From contig JAFAFL010000032.1 of assembly GCA_023423535.1 (NCBI GenBank), positions 62,001 through 126,000 on the forward strand: a stretch of 64,000 nt of DNA. Reading direction: 5' to 3'. The DNA is from Pseudomonadota bacterium (GTDB taxonomy: Bacteria > Myxococcota > Myxococcia > Myxococcales > Myxococcaceae). Position numbers and translations under genes: made by a program. Positions within the stretch are counted from its first letter, which is position 1. Every line of letters starts with the position of its first letter. The notes below the pieces were generated by a model. The model searched no databases and was not told where the DNA came from. It saw only the letters and a program-made list of their open reading frames with translations. Positions 60,588 to 64,000 of the stretch are shown here, piece by piece.

Positions 60588-61937
60588 ATGTACGACGTCA
60601 TCGTTGTCGGGGCCCGCGTCGCCGGCGCGCCCCTCGCCCGGATCCTCGCGCTGCGCGGCCTCAAGGTCCTCGTGGTGGACAAGGCCGACTTCCCCAGCGA
60701 CGTCATCAGCACCCACTTCCTGCACCCGCGCGCGAACTCGTACCTGAAGCGCTGGGGGCTGCTGAACCGGATCGTCTCCGCCGGCACGCCGACGTGGACC
60801 GCCGCGAACACGCGCATCGAGGACGTGCTCATCACCGGCGAGACCGAGGTGGAGGCGGTGCGCAACCGGCTCGCGCGCGCGCACGGCTGGCGGCGCACGG
60901 ACGATCTCGACTGCGCGACGAACCTGTACATCGCGCCGCGCAGGCACGTGATGGATCCGATCCTCGCGGATGCCGCGGCGGAGGGCGGCGCGGAGATCCG
61001 GACCGGCGTGCTCGTGGAGGACCTGCTCACCGAGGGCAAGCGCGTGGTCGGCATCCGCGGACGGACGCGTGACGGACAGGTCTTCGAGGAGCGCGCGCGG
61101 GTGGTGGTGGGCGCGGACGGAAGGCACTCGTTCGTCGCGCGCAAGCTGCGGCCGGAGCGCCTGAAGGAGCGCCTCAAGTGCGGCTTCGCCTACTACACGT
61201 ACTTCAGCGGCGTGGAGATCGGCGACCTCGTGTGGCCGAACTGGTGCGGGAAGGGGAGGCTCGCGTCGGTCGCGTACGACACCAGCGACGGGCTGATCAT
61301 CGCGGTGGCGATGGGGCCGCGTGAGTGGTTCCACGAGTTCCGCAAGGACGTGCCGGGCAACCACATGAAGGTGCTCGAGTTCACCTGGCCGGAGCTCGCG
61401 GAGCGCATCCGCGCGACGGGCCGGCGTGAGGACAAGTTCTACGGCGCGGCCGACCAGCCGGGCTTCATGAACCGCGCCTGGGGAGACGGCTGGGCGCTCG
61501 TCGGTGACGCCGGCTACCAGAAGGACCAGTGCACCGCGATCGGCATCACCCACGCGTTCCGCGACGTGGAGTTCCTCTCGCAGGCGCTGGTGGAGGGGCT
61601 CGGCGGGAAGCGGCCGCTCGACGAGGCGCTGGCGGACTACGAGAAGAAGCGCAACGACGACTCGGAGGTGTACTTCGACTGGGTGTGCGGACAGGCGGAG
61701 TTCAAGATCCCCACCCCCGACGAGATGGCCCTCATCGGCGCGCTGCGCGGCAACCAGCGCGCGATGAACGGCTTCGAGGGCGTGATCGGAGACGCGAACC
61801 CGGTGGAGGAGTTCTTCAGCGACGAGAACATCGGCCGGATCTTCGCCGAGGCAGATGGAAGCCTGCCCACGCCGGAGCTGCTCACCCGCTACGACGAGCT
61901 GGTGAAGCAGTACAGCGAGAACCCCTTCGCGCGCTGA
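60588..61937 (+). CDS. FAD-dependent monooxygenase/oxidoreductase
   Basis: A 449-aa protein from ATG 60588 (AGGAAGAG before it). It starts YDVIVVGARVAGAPLARILALRGLKVLVVDK (a modified GxGxxG Rossmann motif with ARVAG) and has VVVGADGRHSFVARKL and WALVGDAGYQKDQCTAIGITHAFRDVEFL, the GD motif for FAD ribityl binding. This is the layout of group A flavin monooxygenases that hydroxylate aromatic or other substrates with NAD(P)H. It follows the decarboxylase and precedes a small unknown gene. Confidence 0.85.
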   Translation: MYDVIVVGARVAGAPLARILALRGLKVLVVDKADFPSDVISTHFLHPRANSYLKRWGLLNRIVSAGTPTWTAANTRIEDVLITGETEVEAVRNRLARAHGWRRTDDLDCATNLYIAPRRHVMDPILADAAAEGGAEIRTGVLVEDLLTEGKRVVGIRGRTRDGQVFEERARVVVGADGRHSFVARKLRPERLKERLKCGFAYYTYFSGVEIGDLVWPNWCGKGRLASVAYDTSDGLIIAVAMGPREWFHEFRKDVPGNHMKVLEFTWPELAERIRATGRREDKFYGAADQPGFMNRAWGDGWALVGDAGYQKDQCTAIGITHAFRDVEFLSQALVEGLGGKRPLDEALADYEKKRNDDSEVYFDWVCGQAEFKIPTPDEMALIGALRGNQRAMNGFEGVIGDANPVEEFFSDENIGRIFAEADGSLPTPELLTRYDELVKQYSENPFAR

Positions 61938-61968
61938 CCTTCGAGCCATTGAGCGAGAGAGAGATTCC

Positions 61969-62340
61969 ATGACCAGCCTCCAGCAACTGACCACCCACGA
62001 GCTGATGGACGACCAGGTGGCCGCGGCCATGCTCGCCGCCGCCACGCGAGCGCACGCGTACGTGAAGGACATCCCGTTCGAGCTCTTCGTCGAGGACGTG
62101 AAGCTGCAGGACGCGGTGGCGGGATGCGTGCTCGTCACCGCGCTCGCCCAGCGGGACCTCAGCGAGCAGCTCATCAACTGGGTGGACGCGCCCTGGTTCC
62201 AGCTCGCCGAGGGCGCGGAGTGGCAGCCGAACGGGATTCGCAGCCCGGCGCACCTGCGCGCGCTCTACGAGCACGTGCGCGGCGTCTACCCGCGGCTCAT
62301 CGAGGCGCTGCAGAGGTTCGACGACCCGCCGACGGAGTAA
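61969..62340 (+). CDS. Hypothetical protein of the decarboxylase-oxygenase operon
   Basis: A 123-aa, mostly helical, acidic protein (MTSLQQLTTHELMDDQVAAAM; LAQRDLSEQLINWVDAPWF; ALYEHVRGVYPRLIEALQRFD). No signal peptide, membrane segment or known motif is seen. It starts 31 nt after the FAD monooxygenase and is probably cotranscribed. It may be an accessory or binding protein of the pathway. Confidence 0.65.
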   Translation: MTSLQQLTTHELMDDQVAAAMLAAATRAHAYVKDIPFELFVEDVKLQDAVAGCVLVTALAQRDLSEQLINWVDAPWFQLAEGAEWQPNGIRSPAHLRALYEHVRGVYPRLIEALQRFDDPPTE

Positions 62341-62447
62341 GCAGCCGGCCAGCCGAGCCTCCTGCCGCCCCTCACTTCCCGCCCGCGCGACGCTCCCTAA
62401 CTTCCTCCGCGGCACGCGTCACGCGACGCAGTGGGGGGAACACGCAC

Positions 62448-62816
62448 ATGGGGAAGGTCTTCGCGGCTACGGCCATTGCTGCATTGGGGCTCATCGGATG
62501 CGCGGGCGCGCGCGAGGTACGGGTGGAGGACTCGCGCGCGGAGCAGCAGACCGGGTCCACAGTCGTGCTGGCGTCCGCGAGCAGCAGCAGCACCGCCAGG
62601 CCGAAGAAGAAGGCGGACGACGCGACGGGCGGCTCGGGCGGCGCCGGGATCGATGAGGCGCTCATCGCGCCCATTGCCGTGAGCAACCGTGGCTGGCTTC
62701 TGGACGGGGAGAAGGTGTCCGAGCAGAAGCCAGCGGCGAAGAAGTCCGAAGCGAAGGACAGGGCCGCGCGGCGGGTGCTGCAGCCGGGCGCGGTGAAGGC
62801 GGAGCCGGCCGAGTAG
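62448..62816 (+). CDS. Small lipoprotein of unknown function
   Basis: A 122-aa protein from ATG 62448 (GGGGGG region upstream). The lipobox is LIGC (Cys18). The mature part is Ser/Ala/Lys-rich and likely disordered (ASASSSSTARPKKKADDA, GGSGGAGIDEALIAP), ending in basic and acidic residues. No domain was recognised. It lies 107 nt after the small operon gene, and no terminator is clear between them. Confidence 0.7.
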   Translation: MGKVFAATAIAALGLIGCAGAREVRVEDSRAEQQTGSTVVLASASSSSTARPKKKADDATGGSGGAGIDEALIAPIAVSNRGWLLDGEKVSEQKPAAKKSEAKDRAARRVLQPGAVKAEPAE

Positions 62817-62822
62817 TCGCGA

Positions 62823-64000
62823 CTACAGCTCTACGCCGTAGACGAAGGTGGCCTTCGGGGCGCGGAGGGCGCGCTCGGTGATGGTGTCGTGCAGGCGCTT
62901 CTGCTCGCCCTGCACGTCCACGTACTTCTTCACCCAGCCCTCTGCACGGGCGCGGTCGCCGCGGGACTTCACGCCCGCCGCCTCGGTGAGCATCGCCTTC
63001 GCCGCCGCCGGCCACTTCTCCAGCGCGATCTCGAAGCAGCCGGTGTCGGTCCCGTTCGCCGCCTTCCCCTCCGCGTTCCAGCGCACGACCTTCGCGTCCA
63101 TCAGCTGCCCGAGCTGGATTGCGGCGAGCTGCGAGTAGGTCCTCGGGTGACGCTCCTCGTCGTACATCCCGCGCGAGATGTGACCGAACGCCCAGAGCAG
63201 GTCGCGCACCGCCGCCAGCTGCGCGTCCCGTTCGGTGATGACGCCGCGATCCTTCAGCCACGTCGTGTAGTAGAGCGCCGCGCCCTGCGCCTTCAGCTCC
63301 TCGAGCATGCTCGCCAGCGGGCCGCCGAAGACTTCGCGATCCACCTTGCCCTTCACCTTGTACTGGTGCGACGGGCCGAGGTTGTGCGCCGCCTCGTGCA
63401 GCACCGTGCTCATCAGCTGCGGCGCCGGGTCGGTGGTGAAGTGCGGCATCACCGACGGGCAGAGCAGCGAGCGCGCGGTGTTCTCCGAAGCCTGGAGGCT
63501 GTCGGGGTCGGTGTAGAAGTTCGTCATCGCCACCGTGCGGCCGCGGCCCTCGTTCGCCACCGGTCCGAAGTTCGGCAGCGACTGGCCGATGGTCGCGCCG
63601 CTCGGCGAGCGCGAGTCACCCGCGTTGAGCACGATGTCGATGAAGTCCGGCAGCGCGAAGGTGACCGTGCGCGCCTTGTACGGCGGGCCCGCGAGCTTCG
63701 CGATCGCCTCCTCCATCTGCGACTTCAGCGGATCGAGCTTCGCCTGCCACTTCAGCGAGTCCGGGTTGATCCGCGCGAAGCTCATGTGGAAGAGCGCCTT
63801 CGTGTTGCAGGGCTCGGCGTAGACCTCGTCCGGTCCGATGCGCAGGTACCACTTCGAGTTCTGCGCGTTCATCTTTGCCCACGCCTCGTCCGCGCGCGGC
63901 CACAGGTTGTCGCGGAAGGACTGCGCCGCCGCGGTGAGGTACGCCTTCAGCGCCGGCTCGCCTTCCGGAAGCGCCGCGGCGGACTCGTCGAGCAGCCGCG
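62823..64000 (-). CDS. Zinc hydrolase of the M49-like type, 5' end outside window
   Basis: The frame is open to the window edge, and 392 residues are visible. Near the middle of the visible part STVLHEAAHNLGPSH gives HExxH followed by GPSH, as in bacterial M49-type peptidases and relatives rather than the HExxGH of DPP III. Other stretches are DEVYAEPCNTKALFHMSF, ALPDFIDIVLNAGDSRSPSGATIGQSLPN and YDEERHPRTYSQLAAIQLGQLMD. The upstream text (ALKAYLTAAAQSFRDNLWPRADEAW) fits a helical lead-in. The role is not known. Confidence 0.72.
   Translation of the reverse strand, partial: RLLDESAAALPEGEPALKAYLTAAAQSFRDNLWPRADEAWAKMNAQNSKWYLRIGPDEVYAEPCNTKALFHMSFARINPDSLKWQAKLDPLKSQMEEAIAKLAGPPYKARTVTFALPDFIDIVLNAGDSRSPSGATIGQSLPNFGPVANEGRGRTVAMTNFYTDPDSLQASENTARSLLCPSVMPHFTTDPAPQLMSTVLHEAAHNLGPSHQYKVKGKVDREVFGGPLASMLEELKAQGAALYYTTWLKDRGVITERDAQLAAVRDLLWAFGHISRGMYDEERHPRTYSQLAAIQLGQLMDAKVVRWNAEGKAANGTDTGCFEIALEKWPAAAKAMLTEAAGVKSRGDRARAEGWVKKYVDVQGEQKRLHDTITERALRAPKATFVYGVEL

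Overview
This 64 kb window is high-GC (about 70 %) bacterial chromosome. It looks like a myxobacterium of the Myxococcaceae/Anaeromyxobacteraceae side. Supporting signs are a MYXO-CTERM-type sorting segment (Cys, Gly-rich hydrophobic stretch, Arg cluster) in a secreted trypsin-like protease, many lipoproteins of unknown function, a globin-coupled histidine kinase with a two-receiver response regulator as described in Anaeromyxobacter, and many stress and signalling genes. Only one RNA gene was found, a tRNA-Pro(CGG). No phage, complete insertion sequence, CRISPR array or rRNA was recognised. This assignment is inference from protein features, not a database match.

Layout. 1-4.9 kb: a two-trypsin-domain protease running off the left edge, an amidohydrolase relative that has lost metal ligands, a peroxiredoxin, a Nudix hydrolase and a DUF1279-type membrane protein. 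4.9-6.45 kb: about 1.5 kb without a credible gene, holding a 154-bp tandem repeat and a separate large inverted-repeat element. 6.45-13.9 kb: a SUKH-type gene with a small partner, a LysM-chitinase, a DksA-like protein, an NtrC-type regulator, small lipoproteins, and a LysR regulator divergent from a Rossmann-fold reductase.

13.8-23.2 kb is the most coherent regulatory region. A three-gene phosphorelay (heme-globin histidine kinase, tandem-receiver regulator, receiver-kinase hybrid) sits back to back with a D-lactate dehydrogenase. Next come a ribosome-hibernation factor, three universal stress proteins, a membrane transporter-like protein, a diguanylate cyclase and a CBS-domain protein with a histone-like tail. 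Several of these genes are preceded by sigma-54-like -24/-12 elements. The set reads as an oxygen-limitation/dormancy island. 23.3-30.5 kb: housekeeping and membrane genes (desaturase, site-2 protease, Dus, methionine aminopeptidase, histone-like protein, NFACT-family protein).

30.9-40.65 kb: an outer-membrane protein followed by two very large (about 1,417 aa) paralogous lipoprotein metzincins, each with HExxHxxGxxH and a Met-turn. This looks like one operon. 40.7-51.1 kb: cysteine-cluster protein, SprT-like protein, pyruvate kinase, GAF/HD-GYP protein, MBL hydrolase, ribulose-phosphate epimerase, receiver protein, tRNA-Pro, rhodanese lipoprotein, a DUF4258/MqsA-like toxin-antitoxin pair, a peptidoglycan-binding/nuclease fusion and an HD alarmone-hydrolase-like protein.

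51.2-62.4 kb: a multiheme cytochrome lipoprotein with a companion lipoprotein, and an MBL-fold protein of the di-iron oxygen-binding type. Then comes a tightly overlapping operon of aminodeoxychorismate/anthranilate synthase subunits plus an adenylate-forming CoA ligase, divergent from a PLP decarboxylase, an FAD monooxygenase and a small unknown protein. This may be a small aromatic-acid pathway. The right edge holds a lipoprotein and a partial M49-like zinc hydrolase.
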